From Candidatus Cloacimonadota bacterium (GTDB lineage: Bacteria > Cloacimonadota > Cloacimonadia > Cloacimonadales > Cloacimonadaceae), in assembly GCA_028681035.1 (NCBI GenBank), contig JAQUJJ010000038.1, forward strand, positions 1-28,476: a DNA stretch of 28,476 nt, in the 5' to 3' direction. Of the stretch, positions 13,398-20,938 are shown piece by piece. Both the position numbers and the translations under genes were made by a program. Numbering within the stretch: the stretch's first letter is position 1; each line of letters begins with the position of its first letter. The notes beneath the pieces were generated by a model. That model saw nothing but the letters and a program-made list of their open reading frames with translations. It did not search any database and was not told the origin of the DNA.

Positions 13398-15382
13398 TGG
13401 CTATCCCTATTTCTGCATCGAATGTTCTGGACTATCTCGAGGAGGCAGAATCCAAACTACTAAAGCCAGGTGATCATTTCGATGAACAAAGTAGAGAATT
13501 TATCTGTTGTTTGGATAGAAAAGATGTGATTGCTTGTCCTGGGAGTGGAAAAACTACAGCTTTAGTAGCTAAGCTTTACATTCTAACGAAGTTTATGCCT
13601 TTTGAGGATGGGTCAGGGATATGTGTGCTGACTCATACAAATGTCGCTATTGACCTGATAAAAGAGAAATTAGGTAAACAGGGGTCAATCCTATTTGAAC
13701 ATCCCAATTTCTGCGGGACAATACAGAGCTTTGTGGATAAATATCTTGCCCAGCCGATGTTTGTTAGCATCTTTGGGCATCGTATAAACACTATTGACGA
13801 TGATATCGCATATTCATACTTGATCACAAAACTCAAACAATGGCGAGCCGTCAACGAAAGAATCCATTTCCTCGAAAGCATAAAAAACTTAAGGATTGAT
13901 TTTCCCACAGGTAATCTTATTGACAGGAAAGGACAACCATTTTCAATACCTTTTACCTCTGAGGGGACGAAGTATATTAGAGATGAAATCAAGAGTCGAA
14001 AAGCAAGCGCAATAACGAAAGGAATCCTCTTTTATGATGAGGCTTACTGTCTTGGGCAATCCTATTTGAACGAAAACCAACATTTATCTGGTGCATTTAG
14101 CAATCGATTCAAACATGTTTTTGTTGATGAAGCCCAAGATACATCCTCTGTCCAATACAGCATCATAACAACACTATTCTCAGAATCAGTAATTCAGATG
14201 ATCGGCGACCCCAACCAAACAATTTATGATAATGCGGAAGCAGCAGATAATGATGAAACCTGCACTTGGACCCAAGTAGCTAACTCGAGGCCACACATAA
14301 GAATCCACAATTCCAAGCGGCTTTCCGCTCAAATTGCTTCATCAATAAAAAGTATTGCTGAGTTTCCAGAACAAAACCTTCATGGACATCAGAACGGATG
14401 CTTAAGGCCAATACTAATATTCTACTCTCACGATAGGATCTTAGAAGTTATACCAAAATTTGCTGATTTAATCAGTTTAAGTGGACTGAGTGGTATGAAT
14501 AAGTATCCTCATAAAGCTATAGGACGTGTCGTTAAAAAGAACTCCGATGCAAATCACTTCACAGTTCCGTCCTTCTATCCAGAATACTATAGAACAATGA
14601 AGAAACAAATGTTATTTGATGGCCTTAGGCAATACTTGGTTAAACCTAAGAACTCCGAAGCTGTACGTCAAGTCAAACAAGTATCTGATTTGCTTGTTAG
14701 CTCTTTGATAAGAATGCTTACTCTAGCACAGATTTATGACAGTTCCAGCAGAAGAAAACCCTATACTAAAACAAGCTTGATTGAGTATTTAAGTAAATGG
14801 CATCAAGAAAAATTCACATGCCTGTTAACCAAGTTATCATCGTGGTCTCGTAGAATTCTGAGCCATGCCTGTCGATTTGATTGTCCAGATAACGAGCTTC
14901 AATACCCAAGGTGTGTTCTAAACGAAATCGTCATTTACGTAGAAGAGATATTCTTCCCACTTTTCGAAGCTGATTTTAGCAAGATACAGTCTTTCATAGA
15001 ATGTGAGGTTGAAGAAATCCAAAGTGGGTTACACTTAGACAATGAGTTTCACGGCTTTATTGATGGGCAGGACATTCGTATTGATGTCAGTTCAGTGCAT
15101 GCAGTAAAAGGAGAAACGCATACTTCTACTTTGTTTCTCGATACTTTTTTTAGGGCATACGATTCTACAAGACTCGTTCGTTTCTTTACATCAGGTGGAA
15201 GAGATGCTGATCGTAGAAATGATTCAATATGTAAAGCACTCCGGGTTGCCTATGTTGCGATGAGCAGACCAACCCATTTGTTATGCGTAGCTTTTCCACT
15301 GCCAGAAGGTCAACCTATATTAGAGTATTGGCAATCTAAACCAGAACTAGAAAGACTCTGGGATATTGAAACAATTCAATAG
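13397..15382 (+). CDS. UvrD/PcrA-like superfamily 1 helicase, Gabija GajB-like
   Basis: This protein has about 661 aa when started at ATG 13397, which shares the A of the upstream TGA (TGATG) and is preferred over the TTG one codon earlier. Motif I is CPGSGKTT at about residues 48-55, motif II FVDEAQDTSS, motif III QMIGDPNQTIYD, motif V SSVHAVKGE and motif VI LRVAYVAMSRPTHLL. These are the SF1A helicase motifs. In Gabija, GajB senses free nucleotides or DNA ends and activates GajA (established). This copy is about 160 residues longer than the usual GajB of about 500 aa; the extra sequence lies between motifs III and V (residues roughly 370-560) and may be an enlarged 2B region. The overlap implies fixed stoichiometry with the nuclease. 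Confidence 0.87.
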   Translation: MAIPISASNVLDYLEEAESKLLKPGDHFDEQSREFICCLDRKDVIACPGSGKTTALVAKLYILTKFMPFEDGSGICVLTHTNVAIDLIKEKLGKQGSILFEHPNFCGTIQSFVDKYLAQPMFVSIFGHRINTIDDDIAYSYLITKLKQWRAVNERIHFLESIKNLRIDFPTGNLIDRKGQPFSIPFTSEGTKYIRDEIKSRKASAITKGILFYDEAYCLGQSYLNENQHLSGAFSNRFKHVFVDEAQDTSSVQYSIITTLFSESVIQMIGDPNQTIYDNAEAADNDETCTWTQVANSRPHIRIHNSKRLSAQIASSIKSIAEFPEQNLHGHQNGCLRPILIFYSHDRILEVIPKFADLISLSGLSGMNKYPHKAIGRVVKKNSDANHFTVPSFYPEYYRTMKKQMLFDGLRQYLVKPKNSEAVRQVKQVSDLLVSSLIRMLTLAQIYDSSSRRKPYTKTSLIEYLSKWHQEKFTCLLTKLSSWSRRILSHACRFDCPDNELQYPRCVLNEIVIYVEEIFFPLFEADFSKIQSFIECEVEEIQSGLHLDNEFHGFIDGQDIRIDVSSVHAVKGETHTSTLFLDTFFRAYDSTRLVRFFTSGGRDADRRNDSICKALRVAYVAMSRPTHLLCVAFPLPEGQPILEYWQSKPELERLWDIETIQ

Positions 15383-15425
15383 TGAGGAGTATATATTAGA
15401 TGGCTACTTTCATGATGAGGTTAAG

Positions 15426-16163
15426 ATGAATAGCAAAATCGATAACGCATTTTTAACAATAGCATGTGATTGGTTTGGTGATACGGATAATGGTCTTAAG
15501 GGTGCACAAATCATTAGATTTTGCAGCGAGTACAGCTTTAAACACGGTATTCAATTAGCATACGAATCGATGGATTTGCGAGTAACAAAGGGAAAAAATA
15601 AAAGAACAGTTTTATTAGAGAATATTAAGAGATTCGATGGCAAAAAGCAGTTCGAGATGATACTTGCTTTGTGCCGATTAGATGAGTTTCGAGATAAAGA
15701 AAGAACGTTAGAAATACAAACAAGATTAATCGAGAGATATAGCGAGTATGCTCCCGACCCGAGTGAATTGCTTGATATCTCTATTATTACTGAAACCAAA
15801 CACCTACTTGATGACTATCCAGAAGTAAAAAAACACTATGAATCAGCACTAATCAAATACCAAGCACAGATATTCGAGCGTAACTTAATAGATGATATGA
15901 GATTCTCATTTGAGCTGTTGTTGAAAGATATTTTATCAAATGACAGGCCATTGGAAAAGCAACAAGATGATCTTTGTAAATTCTTGCAGACTAATGGCAT
16001 TTCAGATAGTCTTATCAGTATGTACAACAAATTACGAGAATACTATTGTAATTATCAGAACATACATGCTAAGCATAATGATCTGATCAAGAAGCAAGAG
16101 CTTGAGTTCATTATTGAGTTGACATCGATTATGATGAAACTGATCTTAAGAGTGTCGGGTTAG
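15426..16163 (+). CDS. Hypothetical protein, AbiJ/HEPN-like abortive infection candidate
   Basis: This mostly helical protein is about 245 aa from ATG 15426, which has GAGG five nucleotides upstream. An alternative TTG at 15366 would overlap the helicase gene by 17 nt and has no better ribosome-binding site. The N-terminal part (GDTDNGLKGAQIIRFC) resembles the domain that precedes HEPN in AbiJ-type proteins. The C-terminal part carries YYCNYQNIHAKHND, a helix with N and H at Nx4H spacing in the place where HEPN proteins often have Rx4H. It is the last gene of the island and follows the Gabija-like pair by 43 nt or overlaps it. An accessory or stand-alone abortive-infection role is inference; the family assignment is weak. 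Confidence 0.6.
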   Translation: MNSKIDNAFLTIACDWFGDTDNGLKGAQIIRFCSEYSFKHGIQLAYESMDLRVTKGKNKRTVLLENIKRFDGKKQFEMILALCRLDEFRDKERTLEIQTRLIERYSEYAPDPSELLDISIITETKHLLDDYPEVKKHYESALIKYQAQIFERNLIDDMRFSFELLLKDILSNDRPLEKQQDDLCKFLQTNGISDSLISMYNKLREYYCNYQNIHAKHNDLIKKQELEFIIELTSIMMKLILRVSG

Positions 16164-16164
16164 C

Positions 16165-16332
16165 TTGACAACTCGGTGTCACAACTTGCCAATTCGCTGT
16201 CACGATTTGCCAAATTGCTGTCACTTCTGACCGGCTCTGGGCTCCGGTGATTTGACAAAAGAGTGTCACAAATAGAGGGCATTTCCGCGGTTTTGTCAAA
16301 CGGCTGTCACGATTTGACATTTCAGGTGTCAC
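16165..16332. repeat. Array of six 18-bp dyad repeats, partly on 21-bp phasing
   Basis: The units are TTGACAACTCGGTGTCAC (16165), TTGCCAATTCGCTGTCAC (16186), TTGCCAAATTGCTGTCAC (16207), TTGACAAAAGAGTGTCAC (16252), TTGTCAAACGGCTGTCAC (16293) and a 19-bp TTGACATTTCAGGTGTCAC (16314). Starts 16165, 16186 and 16207 are exactly 21 bp apart, as are 16293 and 16314. The best units are dyads TGACA-N6-TGTCA, the form of a dimeric operator. The array starts 1 bp after the last defence gene and ends 263 bp before the sigma-54 activator gene. It may be a cluster of protein-binding sites or a 21-nt minisatellite. Confidence 0.8.
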
Positions 16333-16339
16333 TTCTTAG

Positions 16340-16481
16340 GTGGCAAATTACGATTTGCCACATCATCCTAGAGGATGCTACCAAGACAGCCTGCTGTCTC
16401 TGCCAATTCGGAGATTGGCAGCCCAATACTGCTAATGTGGAAATAAAACAACACAAATCTGTACCAAATATCGGGATTTGT
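16340..16481. other. Chain of short hairpins in the gene-free stretch
   Basis: Successive perfect inverted repeats follow one another. GTGGCAAAT/ATTTGCCAC is at 16340-16361 (loop 4), CATCC/GGATG at 16364-16377, AGACAGC/GCTGTCT at 16384-16399, CTGCCAAT/ATTGGCAG at 16400-16421 (loop 6), and ACAAATC/GATTTGT at 16453-16481 (loop 15). The middle two are directly adjacent. No U-tract follows, so this is not a normal intrinsic terminator. It could be a structured leader RNA or a degenerate repeat cluster. A reading frame of 88 codons crosses it but looks like translated repeat. Confidence 0.5.
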
Positions 16482-16530
16482 CCTCCTTACATTATAGAGA
16501 GGCTTCGAGAAACAAAGTTACATATTTAGC

Positions 16531-16545
16531 TTGACATATTGTCAA
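16531..16545. promoter_or_regulatory. 15-bp palindrome TTGACATATTGTCAA upstream of the sigma-54 activator gene
   Basis: TTGACA and TGTCAA form a perfect 6-3-6 inverted repeat, 51 bp before the activator ATG. It shares the TGACA...TGTCA half-sites of the array at 16165-16332 but with a 3-bp rather than 6-bp spacer. TTGACA or TTGTCA here could also serve as a -35 element; no good -10 is found at 17 bp (TATGTA is the nearest). An operator for autoregulation is plausible, not shown. Confidence 0.4.
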
Positions 16546-16595
16546 CTCCATTTACAGTGGGTATGTAAACTAAGGTCTTTAAAGCTGGAGGATTG

Positions 16596-19500
16596 ATGCC
16601 AGAGAACATGACCAAACAGATGAATAGTTACATTACAGGCAGGATTGCGTTATCCCGTGTTATAGGTATATTGCGGGATAATTCCAATAGCCATTTGGTG
16701 GAAATAACGGGAAAATCCGGTTCGGGTAAGAGTTATTTTGTGCCGCCATTAATGAAAAGCCTGGAAGAAACATATTCTGAAAGAGTTTTCTTTTCTCCCC
16801 ACCCGCTTGATTTTAACCATTTTACTGAGCTGATTCAGATTCTAAGTAATGTGGATGAAACGGGATTGCAAGTTTTATACACTGAGTTTCAAGATAATAT
16901 CAAATCTGCCAACAAGTTTGATTTCTTCTATTTTATCACAGAGCGTCTATCTGAAAAAGAGCTGTTCAAATCCATGCTATTGGTGATAGACGATTGCGAT
17001 GTTCTGGACAAATACACTCGGGATTACTTACAATACTTAGTGCAGTACCTTCCTGAAATAGGCATTCAAATAGTTGCTTTTTCGCAGGAACGGCTATTCC
17101 CGTTTTCGGAGGTGGAGAATATTCCGGCTTTGGGGGTGGAAGATTGCCAGCAACTCTTGCAAATCACGTTTCCCAATGAAGAGTTTTCTTACGTTAGCGA
17201 GAGTGAGATATTCCAGAGGATAACATCCGGCAATTTGATGATAATAGAGCGGATATTCCGCGAAATGCTGGCTAAAAAGCCCAAAGGCAAGTTTGATCTT
17301 AGCCCATATTTGGAGCAGACATTTGATGCACGGGATATTTATCACCAGTCTTTGGCATTACTCTCGGTGTCTCAGAAGGAAGTTTTAATTGCCATGTATG
17401 CCCTGGATGGCGTAAACAAAGAAGAGCTGGTGGAAGCTTTGGGCAAACCCAAGGGACTGAAAGCAGATAATACCTATCTGATGGAGCTTGGGCTAATCAC
17501 TTGCCCTGAGGTGCACTGCTGCATCCAGAAAAAGGGAGCTTTTGCAGATTGGTTAAAGGAAAATCCTGAACAGTTCACCTCTGCGCTTTACACAAAGCTA
17601 ATTGGTTATCTGGAAAAGAATGAGAAATTCATTCAGGTACAGGTTCGCTTACTGATGCTTTTCAAGCGATATAATACCTCTCTTTTTGCCAATCTGATTA
17701 AAGATTTAACGCTACTGAACGATTCTGAGAGCTTGTTACTTCTGGAAGAATATGTGTTGCATCATAGCAAGAATGCTGCTAAAAAACTGGATAGTATGCA
17801 GAAAATTGGGATGGCATACTCGAATTCCAATCAAAAAGAAAAGGCAGTGGATCACTTTAGGGAAGCATTGCATATATGCACAGAGAACAATCTACCAGCG
17901 GAACACATAGTTTATCATCTTGCCAATAACCTTTTTGCGGTAAACTCGTCTGCCTTTGGTTTGGAGATAATAAAAAAGTATTCCCCTGCCACAATTAACC
18001 CTTATTGGAGAGCTAAAATATTGCTGCTAAAGGCAGAGATTTTAACCGAAAGTGAAACTTTCAATGAAGCTTTTGAAGCATTGGATACCGTTTCGCATTC
18101 TATGGGAAACATAGAAACCCAGAAGCTAAGGCATGGTATTCAGGCAGAGGCACGGAAAATACGTGGCAAGATTCATTATTACATAAACGAATGGGATCAG
18201 GCAGAGGAAGCTTTTAGAGATGCCGAAAAGTTGTATGTCTTAGCCGCAGACGATAAAGGGCTGGCAGCAGTGTTTAACAACTTTGGGGTGTTGTACATGT
18301 TCCAGGGTGATTGGGAGAAAAGCGAAGCGCATTTCTTGAAAAGCTTGGAGATAGAAAAGCAGCTCTTCAACTTAAACGGAATATCTGTTTGCTATAACAA
18401 TCTTGGTGGCTTGATGGCAGACAAAGGCGATCCTGTGAAATCCATTTACTATCTTGAAGAAGCATTAACAATTCAAAAGCTGTTAAGTGAACCTTACAAT
18501 ATCATCAATATTTACAACAACATCGGGGTAAACCTGATGGATCATCGCGAGTTTGATAGATCAGAAGAAGCCCTTAAGAAATCCCTGGAAACGGCTATAG
18601 AATTTGGTTTCTTCCGCAACATTATTGCTTCTCTAAACAATTTGGGAGCTTTGTATTTTAAGAAAGGCGATTGGAAGGAATCGATTGCGCATTATGAGCA
18701 AGCTATTAAGAAATCTCAAGACAGCAGCTTCAATGATGGCTTGTTGCGGAGCTTTAATAATCTGGGGGAAGTGTATGAAAAGCAGGATGAACTTAACCTT
18801 GCTTATGACCTGTTGTTCAAGGGTTTGGAGCTATTGCCCTCTGTCTCAGATGATTTTATTAAAGCGGAACTATATGGCAACCTTGGCAGTGTGCTAACCA
18901 AACTACATAAATTCAAAGATGCCTACCGGTATCTGGTGGAAAGTTTTGATTTCTTTAAATCTTTAGCAGCGCGAAACAAGATAATTGAAGGCTGCCAGAA
19001 ACAAGCTTATTACTTCATAATGACTCATAATAACGAGAGTGCAGATTATTACATAAGCGAGGCGGTGAAACTAGCCACCGAACAGAACCAACCTTTTGAA
19101 ATTGGGAGGGCTTACTATTTGCGCGCTTTGCTGGAACGTAAGAATCCCGAGGCGGCGAAAGAACATCTTAACGAGGCTATTAAGCTATTTGTGGGCGAAG
19201 GAAGCAATTACGAGCTGTCGCTGGCAAACTATGAATTAGCGGGAGTACTGCTGGATTTGCAAGATTGGGAACAGGCACTTCAGATACTTAAAAATAACAA
19301 AAAGATTATCCAGCAATATGGCTCTATCAAGCTCTTAGAACAGAATGACATTCTACTTCAGCGGATTTCCAGAGAGTATTCCACTCAGTTGGAAGAAGTG
19401 AAATTTGAGGAAAACTTACTCAATCAGTTTTACGAGAACACCCAAAAGCTTAATACCATTAGCGATTTGGATGTGTTGATAGAGCAATCGCTATCCAGCT

Positions 19501-20876
19501 TGGTGGAGATTGCTGAAGCTGATGGCGGCATGCTGTGCCTTCATGCCAATCCTAACCTTCCTGATGCTTGGGAATATAAGATTTTCAATAACTATTCGCA
19601 GGAAGATACCAATTACGAGCAGTTTCAAACCCTGTGCGGTGAGATATACCAAAGCAACAAATTGGAGAATTTTAAGCAGCCCCATTTCGCGCCCAACTAC
19701 AATAATATATTGGTTATGCCTTTATCGATTAGGAAGAATACTCTGGGGGCAGTATTGCTATTCTGCAAAAGCGGTTCGCACTATTTCTCTGGACGTATCA
19801 TAAACCTGCTTTCGGCTCTGACAAACCAGATAATTGTGGTTATAGATAATATTAGAAGCGCAAATCTGGAAAAGACACATGCCATAATTCGGGAACAACT
19901 GAATACAGGTAATGTCTTTGCCAACATCATCGGTAAGAGTCCAGAGATGATGAAGATATTTGAGATAATCGAAAAAGTGAAAGATACCCCTACTACTGTG
20001 CTGCTAGAAGGTCCCAGTGGTACAGGTAAAGAGCTTATTGCACGTGCCTTGCATTATAGTAGCAACCGCCGCAATAAAGCATTTGTTGCCCAATATTGTG
20101 GTGCTTTGCCAGAAACGCTATTAGAAAGTGAGCTGTTTGGGCATGTAAAAGGAAGTTTTACTGGGGCAGCATACGACAAAAAGGGCTTGTTTGAAATTGC
20201 CGATGGTGGGACATTCTTCCTAGATGAGATTGCTGACATTAGCCAATCTACTCAAGCCAAACTCTTGCGTTTTCTGCAAGAAGGTGAAATCAAGCGAGTG
20301 GGTGCTACAAAAACGGATATAGTAAACGTACGTGTAGTATGTGCCACTAACGTTTCATTAATTGAAAGAGTTAAGCAGGGAGAGTTCCGGCTGGATTTAT
20401 ATTACAGGCTAAATGTTATCCGCATTGATGTACCACCTTTAAAAAACCGTCCCGGTGATGTGCCGTTACTTGCCATTCACTTTCTGGATAAATACAATAA
20501 ACGGATGAATAAGACTGTGCCAGGTATCTCTACAGAGGCAATGAAGTTCTTAGAGCAATACGATTGGCCTGGCAATGTTCGCCAGCTTGAAAACGAGATT
20601 GAACGGGCTGTAACGCTTTCTGAAGTGGGGGCATTCATAAAACCTAACGATTTTAGCGAAGAAGTGTTCCGCTATCATGAGCATAGCCAGACAATTAGCA
20701 TGCTTTCCACGCGAAAAACAATTAAAGAAGCCATAGAAGAACTTGAACGCAAGATGATTGTTGAGTGCATGGAAAGATTCCAATGGAACCAAACTCAAGC
20801 TGCTAAAGAATTGGGACTTTCGCGCCAAGGTTTAATAAAGAAACTTCAACGCTTCAACCTGTATAAGGAAGATTAA
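16596..20876 (+). CDS. STAND-like ATPase / TPR / GAF / sigma-54 AAA+ / Fis-HTH transcriptional activator
   Basis: This protein has about 1426 aa. ATG 16596 is preferred over TTG 16593 because GGAGG at 16587-16591 fits it. An N-terminal NTPase has Walker A GKSGSGKS (about 39-46) and Walker B LLVIDDCD (about 128-135). Many TPR repeats run from about 400 to 910 (for example VFNNFGVLYMFQGDWEKSE). A GAF domain lies at about 960-1090. The sigma-54-interacting AAA+ domain has Walker A EGPSGTGKE near 1138, the sigma-54 contact loop as GSFTGA near 1187 rather than GAFTGA, and GGTFFLDEI near 1206. A Fis-type HTH (NQTQAAKELGLSRQGLIKKL) ends the protein. It should open promoters bound by sigma-54 RNA polymerase when the sensor part is engaged. 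There is no receiver domain, so control probably comes through ligand or protein binding to the STAND/TPR/GAF part. Its target genes are unknown. Confidence 0.9.
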   Translation: MPENMTKQMNSYITGRIALSRVIGILRDNSNSHLVEITGKSGSGKSYFVPPLMKSLEETYSERVFFSPHPLDFNHFTELIQILSNVDETGLQVLYTEFQDNIKSANKFDFFYFITERLSEKELFKSMLLVIDDCDVLDKYTRDYLQYLVQYLPEIGIQIVAFSQERLFPFSEVENIPALGVEDCQQLLQITFPNEEFSYVSESEIFQRITSGNLMIIERIFREMLAKKPKGKFDLSPYLEQTFDARDIYHQSLALLSVSQKEVLIAMYALDGVNKEELVEALGKPKGLKADNTYLMELGLITCPEVHCCIQKKGAFADWLKENPEQFTSALYTKLIGYLEKNEKFIQVQVRLLMLFKRYNTSLFANLIKDLTLLNDSESLLLLEEYVLHHSKNAAKKLDSMQKIGMAYSNSNQKEKAVDHFREALHICTENNLPAEHIVYHLANNLFAVNSSAFGLEIIKKYSPATINPYWRAKILLLKAEILTESETFNEAFEALDTVSHSMGNIETQKLRHGIQAEARKIRGKIHYYINEWDQAEEAFRDAEKLYVLAADDKGLAAVFNNFGVLYMFQGDWEKSEAHFLKSLEIEKQLFNLNGISVCYNNLGGLMADKGDPVKSIYYLEEALTIQKLLSEPYNIINIYNNIGVNLMDHREFDRSEEALKKSLETAIEFGFFRNIIASLNNLGALYFKKGDWKESIAHYEQAIKKSQDSSFNDGLLRSFNNLGEVYEKQDELNLAYDLLFKGLELLPSVSDDFIKAELYGNLGSVLTKLHKFKDAYRYLVESFDFFKSLAARNKIIEGCQKQAYYFIMTHNNESADYYISEAVKLATEQNQPFEIGRAYYLRALLERKNPEAAKEHLNEAIKLFVGEGSNYELSLANYELAGVLLDLQDWEQALQILKNNKKIIQQYGSIKLLEQNDILLQRISREYSTQLEEVKFEENLLNQFYENTQKLNTISDLDVLIEQSLSSLVEIAEADGGMLCLHANPNLPDAWEYKIFNNYSQEDTNYEQFQTLCGEIYQSNKLENFKQPHFAPNYNNILVMPLSIRKNTLGAVLLFCKSGSHYFSGRIINLLSALTNQIIVVIDNIRSANLEKTHAIIREQLNTGNVFANIIGKSPEMMKIFEIIEKVKDTPTTVLLEGPSGTGKELIARALHYSSNRRNKAFVAQYCGALPETLLESELFGHVKGSFTGAAYDKKGLFEIADGGTFFLDEIADISQSTQAKLLRFLQEGEIKRVGATKTDIVNVRVVCATNVSLIERVKQGEFRLDLYYRLNVIRIDVPPLKNRPGDVPLLAIHFLDKYNKRMNKTVPGISTEAMKFLEQYDWPGNVRQLENEIERAVTLSEVGAFIKPNDFSEEVFRYHEHSQTISMLSTRKTIKEAIEELERKMIVECMERFQWNQTQAAKELGLSRQGLIKKLQRFNLYKED

Positions 20877-20938
20877 GCATCACACACGAGAATATATCTC
20901 AGGATACAAACCATACTGCGCCAAAGAAATCCTATACT

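Noticed and set aside
16165..16332. CRISPR array
   Set aside because: Units are 18-19 bp with spacers of only 2-3 bp where adjacent, units vary, and no cas genes are present.
16263..16529. 88-codon frame in the intergenic repeat region
   Set aside because: It is made of translated dyad repeats and hairpins, lacks a ribosome-binding site and resembles no protein.
16333..16595. Sigma-54 promoter (-24/-12) for the activator gene
   Set aside because: TGGC...TGC candidates at 16341-16358 and 16416-16433 have 13 and 12 bases between GG and GC instead of 10, so none fits.
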